Assembly: GCA_015956445.1 (NCBI GenBank)
Contig: WIUZ02000003.1
Coordinates: 2,480,001 to 2,544,000, forward strand
Reading direction: 5' to 3'
DNA from: Thelephora terrestris
Taxonomy: Eukaryota; Basidiomycota; Agaricomycetes; Thelephorales; Thelephoraceae
Length of the DNA stretch: 64,000 nt
The notes beneath the pieces were generated by a model, which was given only the letters and a program-made list of their open reading frames with translations, was not told where the DNA came from and did no database searches. The translations under genes were made by a program, and so were the position numbers. Shown here piece by piece: positions 49,310 to 60,374 of this stretch; position 1 is the stretch's first letter; each line of letters begins with the position of its first letter.

Positions 49310-52300
49310 TGTCAGGGCCACTCTACCCCAACAACTACCAGTGCACTGAGCCGACTCCGCAGAGTACTCACTAGTCCAACTAGCTTGTGAGAGAACGATC
49401 ACGTCTCTATTCTTCCGGTAGGTTGTCCGAGGTCACTACAAGTCAGGTCAAAATCCTAAAGAGAAACCCAACCTAAACCGTACTTCGTTCGGTTTAACAC
49501 ACAAGGGTTTATCCCTACAACAGGATTGATGACTCCACCAGGTGATCGACTGGACGCTCGAGGTGTTCTAATATGAACGCAGAGGTCCTATAGTTACGAG
49601 GCGCAGCCGATGCGCAGAGCGGGAGGGAGAGCAGATGGGGATGTCTTGGATCAAACAAGAAACTCTGACTTGTCCTTAACTGCAACTGGGCTGAGAAGGG
49701 CAGAGGATTTCCTGGGGTAACAAAACTAAGGTACTACGATACAGCCACAGTTGCTACTTATACTAAAGGAGTGGCCATGACGTCAATACCCTAATATACC
49801 CTTATCAAGCCAGAACAAAGGGAGATAAGGAGTGTGAGAACGCTAAGTAAGGGAAGCGAACAAGTATGACGCATGGGAGAATAAAGGACAAAGGGCCTTG
49901 CTAGCGTGTGAAGGATTGCATAAAAGATAAAGAATGTCCGCATGAAACATAGGGGTAAAGATAACACTAGTCCTAAAAGAAAAAGGGGCATGGGGTCATG
50001 AAAGTTCGTACCTGGGGATCTCACCCAAGGGCCAGGTGTCAATCTCCCTTTACATGGCCTCTGCCAGCTGGATTCGGGAGTAGAGACATTCAACATCCCT
50101 TGTTGTCTGTAGGCGGTAACAGCATCACGGACTAGTGGCAACCTCAACGTACGTCCGAACATGAGGAGGTCGGGCCTAGACTCATGGGACATGAGGGATT
50201 ACAGATTCGCCGGTGTTTCACGCTAACAGCTACTTCCACATTCGCTGAGCTAAACAAAAGGAGTCTGAGGCACTCCTTCCGAATAATGGCGATTCCTTCC
50301 TCCGGTTAGGAGACTGTGATGTGACTGTCCACGTGTGTGATCAGGGTCCAGGGTTGATCGTAATCGTGAAGTCATGAGGGGTCGTAAAAGGGGTTCGTGA
50401 TGTCATAAAGGGGTCATCAGGGTCTTGAGACCTATTTTTAGTGCACGCGCGTTCTAGGTGTTCCGGAACGAAGTTCTTCCAAGGCCGTCCTGCAGGCCGA
50501 GGTGTCAGCTTGATGTAGTAAGCCGACGATGATGGTACAGGGGCGGAAGTTGATGTGACCCGGACCAATGAGGTTCGTCGAGGGAGGTCACGTGAAGGAT
50601 CACCGATCTAGGCTATAAGAAGGACGTCTTCTTGGAGCCATCCTTGATCAGCAACACCAGCAACTTCCCCATCATCTTACCAAAACATGTCCTTCCCCAA
50701 CAACCATACCTACAAAGTCGCCAACGGCATCTCCACCATCTCCCGAATTGACTGTCGTGTCGCCGCCCGCAAGACTTATGCCAACGCGGCTGGGACTCCC
50801 TATACCACTGATGATCAGGTATGGGGGAGAGCTAGGGCTTCTTGTATGTAGCGCTAACTCCTTCCTCTAGGTAGAGGTCATCCGTTCTTTGGCTTTTGAT
50901 GTCAAGCTAACGGCTTCTAGATCTTGGAGATCGTCAAGGAGGTGGATGCCGAACGTCTCCGGGAGACAATCCCACATTTGATGGGATTAACCTGGGACGA
51001 TGAGCTCTGGGTCCGGTCTATGATTGCCGAGAAGGTGATCTTCCAGATGAGGGGTAGGTTCGGGGAGTTGGAGCATCCGATCAAGAAGGAGCTCTGGTAC
51101 ACCCTGCAGAGGGGGATCTACGATCAGGACTTGTTGGAGCACGGGGCAACCGTTCCTCGGGCCGTCCGCCATGCCACTGCCGCCACCACGCTGTTGTGGT
51201 CGCTCGTTCGGGAGGGGGAGAGCAAGGTAGGTTCTCCGTTTGAATATTCGAGTATGACTCTCGACTAATCAAACTGCCTAGGTTGAACGTTTGGAGTGCG
51301 AGGTGAAGGAAGCGAAGGCGGACGTCCTTTGTCTGTTGGCGGAGGGTCTTCTGATGAAGGAGACTCTGGCCGCCTTCCAGCAGGGGACAAACGAGGCGTT
51401 AGAGGCGATGGTCGCTAACCATCAAGAGTTGATCGCCGGGCTGAAGGTCAGGGACAACAACATCAAGGGGGCGTTGGCCAGGAGAGATGAAAAGGTCCTT
51501 TCAGCCTTCGCAGGTTTATGCAATGACTGAGAGACTTCTTCTAGACTGAACAGCTCGAAGACGTGGTGGCTGTGTTGACGGCGCAGGTCGCATCCTTGCA
51601 GGATAAGACCTGCAACTGCAAGGAGGGTCCAAAGTTGGTTGGTCAGGGGACTGCCGACATTCCGTTCGAGCTGGAGTACACCGACAAGGTGGTACTCCCA
51701 TCGCCTAACCCGTCGTCCTATGCGACACCTCTGATCGAGAACGCTGTTCCCGTCCCGACTCCGGCTCCGGCTTCTACGTTGGCCGCGTCCGACAAGAAGA
51801 ACTGTCCGCGTTGCCCGTTGCAGCCGATCAGTCAGCTGGTCAAGATCGAAGATGAGGTCATGGAGGTTGACTGGGCCGAAGATGTTCCGAGGGCCATCGA
51901 GGTACGTCCGGTGACCAAGGGGCAGCGTTGTAAACACTCTTGACGCCGCCTTGCTCATCGCATGGCTCCACCGGCTAATCCCTATCCGCGTCCAGTTGAG
52001 TCGGATGGTGACCAGCCTGATCGAGATGGGGGACGAGAGTTCCGCTATCGGGTCAACCATCCCTACCGACAGGTCGAGTCGGAGATCCAGCTTCGCCACC
52101 AGCTTCGACTCGCAAGACAGGATCCCACCCAGGGGTCTGACGAGGGAGACGGAGGGTCTCTCGTCGACTACGTTGATAGTGCTGCCGAGCAGTCACCCGG
52201 TGATGGAGATGTGGGACCAAGTGTTCCAGAGTTCGGTGACATCTGGGAGGCTGATCGGTCCACTCGAAGGTATCTCTTCCTATCGGCTTGAACTAGTTGT

Positions 52301-52613
52301 TCAGCTGAGTGCCAAAGATGGTGACGCCATGTTCGGGGAGGTCCTAGCGAGGAGGGGCCAGCACTACGATCTCCGGGATGGACGATTGATGACCATGAGG
52401 CCTGCCGTAGATAGCGTCGACTTTTGATGGACTGGGATAGCACCGTATATAGCCATGTTGTTACGATTCGCTGGGAATGGTATGCGCGTTTGTGTGTTTG
52501 AATGATTGGTGTGAAGGATAAGGAGTGTGAAGCATTCAAAACATAAGAAATGGTAAGAAGAGTTCGAAGAAAGAGTGTGTTATAAAAAGTTTAAAAATAC
52601 CATGTTCCTGACA
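49310..52613 (-). mobile_element. T2 element, inner copy, whole (3304 bp), TSD GTCAC
   Basis: Starts TGTCAGGGCCACTC at 49310, ends ATGTTCCTGACA at 52613, flanked by GTCAC (49305-49309 and 52614-52618). It is inserted 126 bp inside the terminus of another T2. The plus-strand gene (50687-52291) is preceded by GGCTATAAGAAGGACG at ~50611. On the minus strand a TATA near 49758 and a ~450-bp leader run to the CCCTGACA end. No mobility enzyme is visible. It looks whole. Confidence 0.85.
50687..52291 (+). CDS. T2 gene (coiled-coil protein, unknown), multi-exon
   Basis: The ATG at 50687 lies ~75 bp after a TATA box. Block 1 (50687-50818): SFPNNHTYKVANGISTISRI. Block 2 (~50921-51226): ILEIVKEVDAERLRETIPHL, LTWDDELWVRSMIAEKVIFQ, ELWYTLQRGIYDQDLLEHG, TTLLWSLVREGESK. 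Block 3 (51282-51494): LECEVKEAKADVLCL and a long helix. Block 4 (51545-51901): AVLTAQVASLQDKTCNCKEG, PFELEYTDKVVLPSPNP, CPRCPLQPISQLVKIEDEV. A last frame (51962-52291) is Arg/Asp-rich. Gaps have GT...AG borders of ~50-100 nt. The DDELW, VKEAKxD, CxC and ELEY landmarks recur in the T4 gene in the same order, so the two are probably distant homologues. Function unknown; no catalytic motif. Confidence 0.55.
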
Positions 52614-53909
52614 GTCACTACAAGTCAGGTCGAAATCCTAAAGAGAAACCCAACCTAAACCGTACTTCGTTCGGTTTAACACGCAAGGGTTTATCCCTAC
52701 AACAGGATTGATGACTCCACCAGTTGATCGACTGGACGCTCAAGGTGTTCTAATATGAACGCTGGGGTTCTATAGTCACGAGGCGCAGTTGAGGCGCAGA
52801 GCGGGAGGGAGAGCAGATGTGGGAATGCCTTGTGTTCAAACAAGAAACTCTGACTTGTCCTTAACTGCAACTGGGCTGAGAAGGGCAGAGGATTTCCTGG
52901 GGTAACAAAACTAAGGTACTACGATACAGCCACAGTTGCTAATTATACTAAAGGAGTGGCCATGACGTCAATGCCCTAATATACCCTTATCAAGCCAGAA
53001 CAAAGGGAGATAAGGAGTGTGAGAACGCTAAGTAAGGGAAGCGAACAAATATGACGCGTGGGAGAATAAAGGACAAAGGGCCTTACTAGCGTGTGAAGGA
53101 TTGCATAAAAGATAACGAATGTCCGCATGAAACATAGGGGTAAAGATAACACTAGTCCTAAAAGAAAAAGGGGCATGGGGTCATGAAAGTTCGTACCTGG
53201 GGATCACACCCAAGGGTCAGGTGGAAACCTCTCATTGCTTCGTGCAATTTTCGAGCAGCTCCGAGATAAGGGACCATGCATCATCCCTTGTTGTCTGTAG
53301 GTGGTAACAGCATCACGGACTAGTGGCAACCTCAACGTACGTCCAAACATGAGGAGGTCGGGCCTAGACTCATGGGACATGAGGGATTACAGATTCACCG
53401 GTGTTTCACGCTAACGGCTACTTCCACCTTTGCTTGGCTAAACAAAAGGAGTCTAAGGCACTCCTTCCAAATAGCGGTGATTCCTTCCTCCGGTTAGGAG
53501 ACTGTGATGTGACTGTCTACGTGTGTGATCAGGGTCCAGGGTTGGTCATTATCGTGATGTCATGAATGAGTCATCAGGGTCGTAAAGGGGTTCGTAAAGG
53601 GGTCGTCAAGGTCATGAGACCTATTTTTAGTGCGTGCATGTTCTAGGCATTCCGGAACAAAGTTCTTCCAAGGCTGTCCTGCAGGCCAAGGTGTCAGCTT
53701 GATGTAGTAAGCCGACGATGATGGTACAGGGGCGGAAGTTGATGTGACCTGGACCAATGAGGTTTGTCGAGGTAGGTCACGTGAAGGATCACCGATCTAG
53801 GCTATAAGAAGGACGTCTTCTTGGGGCTGTGATGATTTCACCGTTTACCCCCTTTCATTTCCTTTATTTAACGCCTCATCACCACTAAGTCAGTTGGTGC
53901 CCTGCCCTA

Positions 53910-54263
53910 TGTTGAGCAGGTAGAGTATAATATTATACTACTACATGGATACTCTAATCCTTACCTGAAGGGGAGAGGTTTTATAGTTGCTAGTGGGAGA
54001 GAGAGAGAGAGAAGCGATTGATTGATCTATGGACACATGAGGGGTATATATACTATCTACTCTATTAACGTCACATCTATACAGTGTGACTGATGCATGG
54101 TCCGTGCGGCGGCTTAAGGCACGCGCGCGTTATACCGATCGATCGGGTCACTGATGTGACACCGTCCCTTCGGGTCGCTTATTCAGCGCTCTCCGGCATC
54201 GGCTCTCGCACGAAGCGGTAGAGCCGGTTGACCCGTTGCCGGACACAGACCTTCGGTTCAACA
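53910..54263 (-). repeat. copia 3' LTR (354 bp)
   Basis: Plus strand TGTTGAGCAGGTAGAG to CTTCGGTTCAACA. It contains a (GA)n run near 53999-54013, a TATATATACTATC stretch and a CpG-rich segment (GCACGCGCGCG). It reads the same as 59643-59996. Confidence 0.92.
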
Positions 54264-54339
54264 CTCCCCCTTACTAAGTACAGCTCCCTATATAACTTCA
54301 TTGATGGGAACTGGACTGTAGTAAGTTGGAGGTATGTGC

Positions 54340-54729
54340 TCAGAAGAATTCAAGGCCTAAGGCATCTCTAAATTTTCTGAGTTTGACGACTCCAAGGTTC
54401 TTCGTCAGGAGATCCGCGGGATTGTCATCTCCGGGAATGAAATACACTACCACGTGTCCATCATTGATGACCTCGCGAATATAATGATAGCGGATGTCAA
54501 TGTGTTTCGACCTCTTTTCAGTAACCGGGTTTGAGGCGATAAAGATCGAGCCTTGGTTATCTCCGCAGATTGGGATGGCTTTAAGGTCATAGCCGAGCTC
54601 CCCCAGTAGGGTATGCATCCAGACTACTTGGCGGCTACAATCGGAGAGCGCCATGTATTCAGCCTCAGTGGACGACAGCGCAATGGTTCTCTGCGCTCTT
54701 GAGGTCCATGAGATGAGTCCTTTTGCCAT
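54340..54729 (-). CDS. copia pol: RNase H block
   Basis: A fossil block with the Ty1/copia RNase H signature: LISWTSRAQRTIALSSTEAE, YMALSDCSRQVVWMHTLL, ICGDNQGSIFIASNPV, KHIDIRYHYIREVINDG, DNPADLLTKNL. It lies at the 3' end of the copia pol. It is kept separate from the upstream frame. Confidence 0.85.
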   Translation of the reverse strand: MAKGLISWTSRAQRTIALSSTEAEYMALSDCSRQVVWMHTLLGELGYDLKAIPICGDNQGSIFIASNPVTEKRSKHIDIRYHYIREVINDGHVVVYFIPGDDNPADLLTKNLGVVKLRKFRDALGLEFF

Positions 54730-54834
54730 TCGGACAAAGTATCCACTTTGGGATCGTCTCTGAGTGGGGTCTGAAGCCCAGTCTGAGTCGGTACAGGCTG
54801 AGATACCTTCCCGTGAATCTCCGTCGTAGGTTAA

Positions 54835-57800
54835 TCAATATTTGGAAGTCCCGATTAAATAGCGGCAGATATACAGCGCTTTCTCGACGTGCTCTTTTGA
54901 TGGGTTTGCAGTATATTGCGCAAGTTTGGTGACCGCGAAGGCGATATCAGGTCGGGTACCCAGCATTAGGTACAGTAAGGAACCGATTATGGTCTGGAAC
55001 CTGCTTCGTCTTTCCGGGCATGCTACCTCTGTTGATGGAGTCGGTACATACCCGGCTGGAAGGGGGGTTGGAGCAACTTTTGCATTTTGCATCCCACATC
55101 GCTCGAGGACTGTCTGGAGGTAGGCGCATTGATCTATAGAAATCTTGCTGCCATGTCGAGTGATCCTCATGCGGAGGAAATCGGTTAGGTCTCCTAGATC
55201 CCTAGTTTCCCATATCTTCATGAACTCCCCCTTGAGCTGCTCCGTAAGCGCTGTGTGGGGTCCGGTAAAAATGGCATCGTCTACATAGATTAACGCAATT
55301 ACGAATTTTCCATCTTTATCCTGGTAAATGAAGATCCCGGCATCTGAGCTCAAGGATTTGAATCCGAGCTTTTCCATGGACCGTTTCAGGGCTCGCCACC
55401 ACGCGAGCCCGGCTTGTTTCAGTCCGTAGAGGGCACGCTTTAAGCGGAGAACATGGGTCTCTTTTCCTGGGGCTACGAATCCCTCTGGTTGTTCCATGTA
55501 GATCTCCTCGTCGAGTTCGCCGTATAGGTATGCATTTCGAACGTCAAGTCCTTTAAGGACCCATCCTCCGAGGGCGGCCATTGCGAATATTAGGCGCACT
55601 GTCTCGAATCGGACAACAGGAGAGAACACGGCATCGTAGTCCATTCCCTCAACCTGTGAGAAGCCTTTCGCTACTAAGCGGGCTTTCTTGCGACCATCTG
55701 GTTTCTGGTCGAATACCCAGCGGTTTTTTATAACCTTGCGGCCTCGGGGGCGCTCTACCAGGTCGTATACGTTATGCTTGCGAAGAGCTTCCAACTCTTC
55801 GTTGCAAGCTGTCCTCCATTCCTCGAGCTCAGCCTGTGGTAGTGTGGCGATGTCTCGGTATTTCCATTCTTTTGGAGTTTTTCCGTCGGCAGTTGGTGAG
55901 ACAGCCTTCGAAATTAAGAGGTTTTGGAGTTCTACTCCCCCTTCCCGGCATAGCCTAGCCAGAAGGGCATCCGTGTCCTCTTCAGGGGTGGTAAATCCGG
56001 ATGGTTCAACGGATTTCTCGACCTCATCTTCGGACTCTGACGCCTCTTCTATCTCTTCCTCAGCGGAGGATTCTCTCTCAGGAAGATGTTGCGTGCTAGG
56101 TCCGGGAACTGGTACTGCTCCTGAACTTCGCCCGCGCCTAGGTGCTACGGAGAAATCTCCGACAACCTTCTTCCAATCCTTCATACGCCGGGTAGATGTT
56201 AATATTTTTACCGGATGTTCACTTCCGTAAACATTACCAGGCTTGGTCGGTACTTTCCGCTCACGCTGAGGCCTCCGAGCCTTGTCTGGTGACGGAGGCA
56301 TAATCGTTGGCGGAGCGGGTGGCGCATCCTCAGGGCCGGAATCAGAGCTAGAGCTGGGGGTAGGTGATCTCGGCGGCTCCAAACTGGGCGCTCTAGATTG
56401 TACCGGCGTTTGCGGCCGTGGTGCGGGCTCAACAGCACGTTCCTTGCCTTTTGAGGAAGGCCTGGGGGTAGTTTTGGGACGCGCAGAGGGTGTTGCGTCA
56501 TCCTCCTCTTGTCCTCCTGGAAGGGGACACTGGCAGTCACCGTCTTTATGACAGTGATGACTGGGTAAGGGTGGCGCAGCAGATTGCAGCCGTGTGTTGC
56601 GCCGTGTACTGGCAGTTGGGCACTTTGGAAAGTGCAACTCATCGAAGGTGGCTTGTGCGGCGGAGAAGATAATGTTATTTGGTCCGCGCATGAAGATCCA
56701 TCCTTTTCCTCCCGGGTGGGTCCCTAGGTAGGTCATCAACTCCGACCGGGGTGCGAGTTTATTTACCCGTACTTCTTCCGGGATGAAGACGTATGCTCCG
56801 CAACCGAGGACCTGAAGATGATCAATCGATGGCTTACTTCCATTCAATAGCTGGAATGGGGTCTGCCAGTTTAGGCGACGATTCGGCGTTCGATTGTAAA
56901 CGTGAGTTGCGTGGTCAATGGCGAATTCCCACCAGGATTGAGGGAGGCAAGCCTGCAATCTCATGGATTCTGCCTTATCCATCAATGTTCGAATGATCCT
57001 TTCCGCGCGGCCATTTTGCTGGTGTGCATGCGGGATAGACTGGAGGATCTCGACTCCCTTTTCCTTGAGCATCGTCGTAAATGTTAGGGACGTGTATTCC
57101 CCCCCGGCATCGGACATCCATCGGCGTACTCTCTTCTGGTACTTGGTCTCAACCATAGCCAGGAAATGCCTGGTAGCCACGAGTGCAGCGTCCTTAGTGC
57201 GCAAATTCATGGTCCAGGCGTGTGAGGTATAGTCGTCATAGAAGACGATTGAGTACTTGTATTTGCGATAGGATTCAATGGGGAAGGTCTTCAGGTCCGA
57301 GTGGATCAGCTCGAAAGGGGCAGTTGCTCTGGTGCTGGAAGGGGGAAAGGTTTTATTGGTCATCTTTCCTTGCGCGCATCCAGTACAGAGGTGCTCTCTT
57401 GGGATTTCGACATGAGGAAAATCCTTGACATGTTTCCCGGCCTTTTGGATCACTTCTTTAGAGGGGTGAGCCAGTCGGCGGTGCATGATTTCAAAATCAG
57501 CATCGTATATGGTTTCAATTTTGGCAGCAGTAAGTTGCGCCCCGAGGAGAGTTCTGATGATGTAAATACTATCATCCTCGGTTCGAGGGTGGAAGGTAAG
57601 AAACTCGGTTTCTTCTTCGTAGAGTGAAATTTCGCGAGCACTCCCCCTCGAGAAGAGTCCACTTTTGAGGAACTGGCCAAGAGATAATAGCCTATGGGAT
57701 ATTTCAGGAACAAAATAGACAGGGTTTAGCCTAACAGCCCTTTCGTCTACGTAGAGGATCACTGTTCCTTTACCGATGATCGTTGTGAAAGTAGTTGCAG

Positions 57801-59280
57801 TCCTTAGAGGAATGGGCTCGATTGCCTCGTATTCAACAAAATCATTCATATCGAAGGTAAAGTGCCGGGATGCACCAGAGTCGAGCATCCACACGGCTTC
57901 AGTTTCACTCAGGGCGGACAAGGTCAAACAAGTGTATTCGGAAGCTACTACTGAAGAATTACGTTTATCTTCAGCTGCTGTGGAGTCGTTAGTGTCGTTA
58001 CTCAACACTTGAATACTTGTTTCATACCTTCCGCCAGACGGGCCGGCAACCGACACGGGGGATCCAACAACCATCTCATCACCCGACCATCCCAGGCTCA
58101 CTTCATCCTCGCTTGGCGGGGTACGCGCCTTTTTGCGAGGTCGAGGATCGACCGTCTGTTCGCAGGAGCGCTCCAGTCGTTTGAGGGTCTCAATCGTGGG
58201 CGTGACGCCTAGTCGTGCTGAGAGATCTCTTGCCTTCTGAACGGAGGGGTAGAAGGAAGGGGTCCCTGCACCTTCACGATGGACCGGGAGGGAGCGTGTG
58301 GGAAAGGCTGCCATAGAGGCGAAGCCGTAGTCGGTGGCCGACATACCGGAGCCAGACGCAACTGGAGGTTGAGGGGGGATGGGAGAGGGTATGGGGGGCT
58401 CCTCAGACTGTTGTGCCTGTTGTTGGAACCTTCCTCGGCCTCCTCTGGTTCCTCGGCGGTTACGTCCGCGTCCGCCTTGGCCCTGGGGTTGATCCCCGCT
58501 GTACTGCTGCTGTTGCTGGAAATTGGGGTTTCCAGGAGTGCGCTGTACATTGGACAGCCTATGCGCCTGCTGTCTACCTTTGCCGTTGGACGTCTGCTCC
58601 CATGCGAGGAGGATTGACCGCCGAAGACCATCCACATCAAGCTTGGTCAGATCCTCCGTCTGGCAAATTGCCTGTGGAATGTTATTGTATGACGGAGGAA
58701 GCTTTGACATGAGCATCATTGCTTTGATGAAAGGGGGGATGACGGCGTCTTCCCCGTTGCTCTCAAGTCGGCCGATATGGGAAGCAAACTTGTCTAAGGC
58801 GGGCGTGGGGTCTTGTCCCTCGAGGATCTTGACCTCCATCGCATGTTTGAACTCCAGGTAGATTCCGATGATCCCTGGCTTTCCATACTCCTTCTCGATT
58901 GCTTTGAGAAGGGCGGCAGCGCTGGTTTCAGCTCGGTACTTGTACTGGATATCCGGGACAAGGCGCAGGAGGATGTTGCCGAGGGCTTTATCATTTGCCT
59001 CAGCCCATGCGTCTACTTCGTCTTGGTTATCAGTGCCTTCCTGTGCCTGAGTCAATAGGTTGTTCTCGGCATCATAGGTGGCTTCAGTTTTTGGCCATAC
59101 CTCGAGGGTAGGTTCCTTTTTCTGGATCGTCCTCCATTGTCCTTGCGACATTAGGTATGAACGCATTGGCCCAGCCCACTGTTGGTAGTTTGGGCCGGAG
59201 AGGACGGGGACGAGGGAGGTGAGTTGAGAAGACATTTGTTTTTGGGAGGTGGAAGTCCTGCAACCAATAACAAGTTTCAT
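54835..59280 (-). CDS. copia gag-pol polyprotein (gag, protease, integrase, RT)
   Basis: A 1481-residue frame. Gag: SGPNYQQWAGPMRSYLM onward, with a Gly/Arg-rich RNA-binding-like tract near residues 265-290. Protease: VWMLDSGASRHFT. Gag-pre-integrase zinc site: RRLAHPS...CTGCAQGK. Integrase core: ELIHSDLKTFP, MSDAGGEYTS, HAHQQNGRAERIIRTLMDKA. A long Pro/Ser-rich spacer follows, then RT: NRWVFDQKPDGRKKARLVAK, GLDVRNAYLYGELDEEIYME, RALYGLKQAGLAWW, ALIYVDDAIFTG. The order protease-integrase-RT is diagnostic of Ty1/copia. No classical gag zinc knuckle is seen. The first ~15 residues upstream of MSSQLTSLVPVL may not be part of the original start. Confidence 0.92.
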   Translation of the reverse strand: MKLVIGCRTSTSQKQMSSQLTSLVPVLSGPNYQQWAGPMRSYLMSQGQWRTIQKKEPTLEVWPKTEATYDAENNLLTQAQEGTDNQDEVDAWAEANDKALGNILLRLVPDIQYKYRAETSAAALLKAIEKEYGKPGIIGIYLEFKHAMEVKILEGQDPTPALDKFASHIGRLESNGEDAVIPPFIKAMMLMSKLPPSYNNIPQAICQTEDLTKLDVDGLRRSILLAWEQTSNGKGRQQAHRLSNVQRTPGNPNFQQQQQYSGDQPQGQGGRGRNRRGTRGGRGRFQQQAQQSEEPPIPSPIPPQPPVASGSGMSATDYGFASMAAFPTRSLPVHREGAGTPSFYPSVQKARDLSARLGVTPTIETLKRLERSCEQTVDPRPRKKARTPPSEDEVSLGWSGDEMVVGSPVSVAGPSGGRYETSIQVLSNDTNDSTAAEDKRNSSVVASEYTCLTLSALSETEAVWMLDSGASRHFTFDMNDFVEYEAIEPIPLRTATTFTTIIGKGTVILYVDERAVRLNPVYFVPEISHRLLSLGQFLKSGLFSRGSAREISLYEEETEFLTFHPRTEDDSIYIIRTLLGAQLTAAKIETIYDADFEIMHRRLAHPSKEVIQKAGKHVKDFPHVEIPREHLCTGCAQGKMTNKTFPPSSTRATAPFELIHSDLKTFPIESYRKYKYSIVFYDDYTSHAWTMNLRTKDAALVATRHFLAMVETKYQKRVRRWMSDAGGEYTSLTFTTMLKEKGVEILQSIPHAHQQNGRAERIIRTLMDKAESMRLQACLPQSWWEFAIDHATHVYNRTPNRRLNWQTPFQLLNGSKPSIDHLQVLGCGAYVFIPEEVRVNKLAPRSELMTYLGTHPGGKGWIFMRGPNNIIFSAAQATFDELHFPKCPTASTRRNTRLQSAAPPLPSHHCHKDGDCQCPLPGGQEEDDATPSARPKTTPRPSSKGKERAVEPAPRPQTPVQSRAPSLEPPRSPTPSSSSDSGPEDAPPAPPTIMPPSPDKARRPQRERKVPTKPGNVYGSEHPVKILTSTRRMKDWKKVVGDFSVAPRRGRSSGAVPVPGPSTQHLPERESSAEEEIEEASESEDEVEKSVEPSGFTTPEEDTDALLARLCREGGVELQNLLISKAVSPTADGKTPKEWKYRDIATLPQAELEEWRTACNEELEALRKHNVYDLVERPRGRKVIKNRWVFDQKPDGRKKARLVAKGFSQVEGMDYDAVFSPVVRFETVRLIFAMAALGGWVLKGLDVRNAYLYGELDEEIYMEQPEGFVAPGKETHVLRLKRALYGLKQAGLAWWRALKRSMEKLGFKSLSSDAGIFIYQDKDGKFVIALIYVDDAIFTGPHTALTEQLKGEFMKIWETRDLGDLTDFLRMRITRHGSKISIDQCAYLQTVLERCGMQNAKVAPTPLPAGYVPTPSTEVACPERRSRFQTIIGSLLYLMLGTRPDIAFAVTKLAQYTANPSKEHVEKALYICRYLIGTSKY

Positions 59281-59642
59281 CAGTTTATCGTACGCTTTTC
59301 TTTTGGTGCCAGAAGCAAATGAAAGGGGAAGAAGCAGTCTTTCCTTTCAAGGATTACTTTAGTGAGAAGCTTTATCGCATATTGCCTCATTCCACACCGT
59401 CGGCAGATGTTAATCGACTACCCTCCCCTGTGGGGTCTACGAATGTGTGTTGTGCTCAGCTTTGGCTAGTCACTGTTTCATCCCTTCTTGGGGTTTTTGA
59501 CTTTTTGTTCTAAGTCCCCTTCCTACGCAGTGGATAGCGCAGTGGCAGCCATTAAGGCGCACTAAGGTAAGATTAGAGCCTGTTCACAGCGCAGCCACAG
59601 AGGCGCAGCTTGGAACACAGGGCATAGCCCGGGCTCATAACC

Positions 59643-59996
59643 TGTTGAGCAGGTAGAGTATAATATTATACTACTACATGGATACTCTAATCCTTACCTG
59701 AAGGGGAGAGGTTTTATAGTTGCTAGTGGGAGAGAGAGAGAGAGAAGCGATTGATTGATCTATGGACACATGAGGGGTATATATACTATCTACTCTATTA
59801 ACGTCACATCTATACAGTGTGACTGATGCATGGTCCGTGCGGCGGCTTAAGGCACGCGCGCGTTATACCGATCGATCGGGTCACTGATGTGACACCGTCC
59901 CTTCGGGTCGCTTATTCAGCGCTCTCCGGCATCGGCTCTCGCACGAAGCGGTAGAGCCGGTTGACCCGTTGCCGGACACAGACCTTCGGTTCAACA
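59643..59996 (-). repeat. copia 5' LTR (354 bp)
   Basis: Same sequence as 53910-54263 as far as can be read; with flanking CCCTA duplications this indicates a very recent insertion. The primer-binding site (59627-59642, read on the minus strand) adjoins it. Confidence 0.92.
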
Positions 59997-60374
59997 CCCT
60001 AAACATGGCGGTAAACTGTTTATTATGCCCTATGCCTAACGATTCAAAGTCCAATACGTGGAACGTGCTACTAGTCAAGATACCCCAGAAGACCCGAGGT
60101 ATAATACGTGAACATGTACCGGCGAACCTTCACACGAAGATTCCCCCTACCTGGCCCTCCGTTGCCCCTGGACGACTAGTAGATATTCAGGCTACCGACA
60201 ACAAGGGATGTATTAATAAGTGTCGCGCGTTGACCTCTCGCAGAAGTCAACCGGCTTATTAATCTGACCCTTGGATTGGACTTACGAAAACCATTATGTT
60301 TTACGACTCATGGATCATATGCAATAAACAAGAAAGAAGATCAATTCCAAGGAGACACAGTACAAAAGAGTTAT

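Larger units (their letters stand above)
53910..59996 (-). mobile_element. Ty1/copia LTR retrotransposon, nearly whole, very young, TSD CCCTA
   Basis: LTRs of 354 bp at 53910-54263 and 59643-59996 read identical by eye, flanked by CCCTA (53905-53909 and 59997-60001). On the minus strand the 5' LTR is followed directly by GGTTATGAGCCCGGGC, matching the anticodon arm of initiator tRNA-Met, the half-tRNA primer known for many copia elements. A purine tract (AAGGGGGAG) precedes the 3' LTR. One long gag-pol frame and a separate RNase H block are present. It looks nearly whole, with about one break. Confidence 0.93.

Noticed and set aside
49791-50192. Hydrophobic frame repeated at 460-669 and 52976-53176 in T2 leaders
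   Set aside because: It recurs only because the T2 DNA recurs. No start context, TATA distance or codon pattern supports it over chance; kept as an uncertainty rather than a gene.
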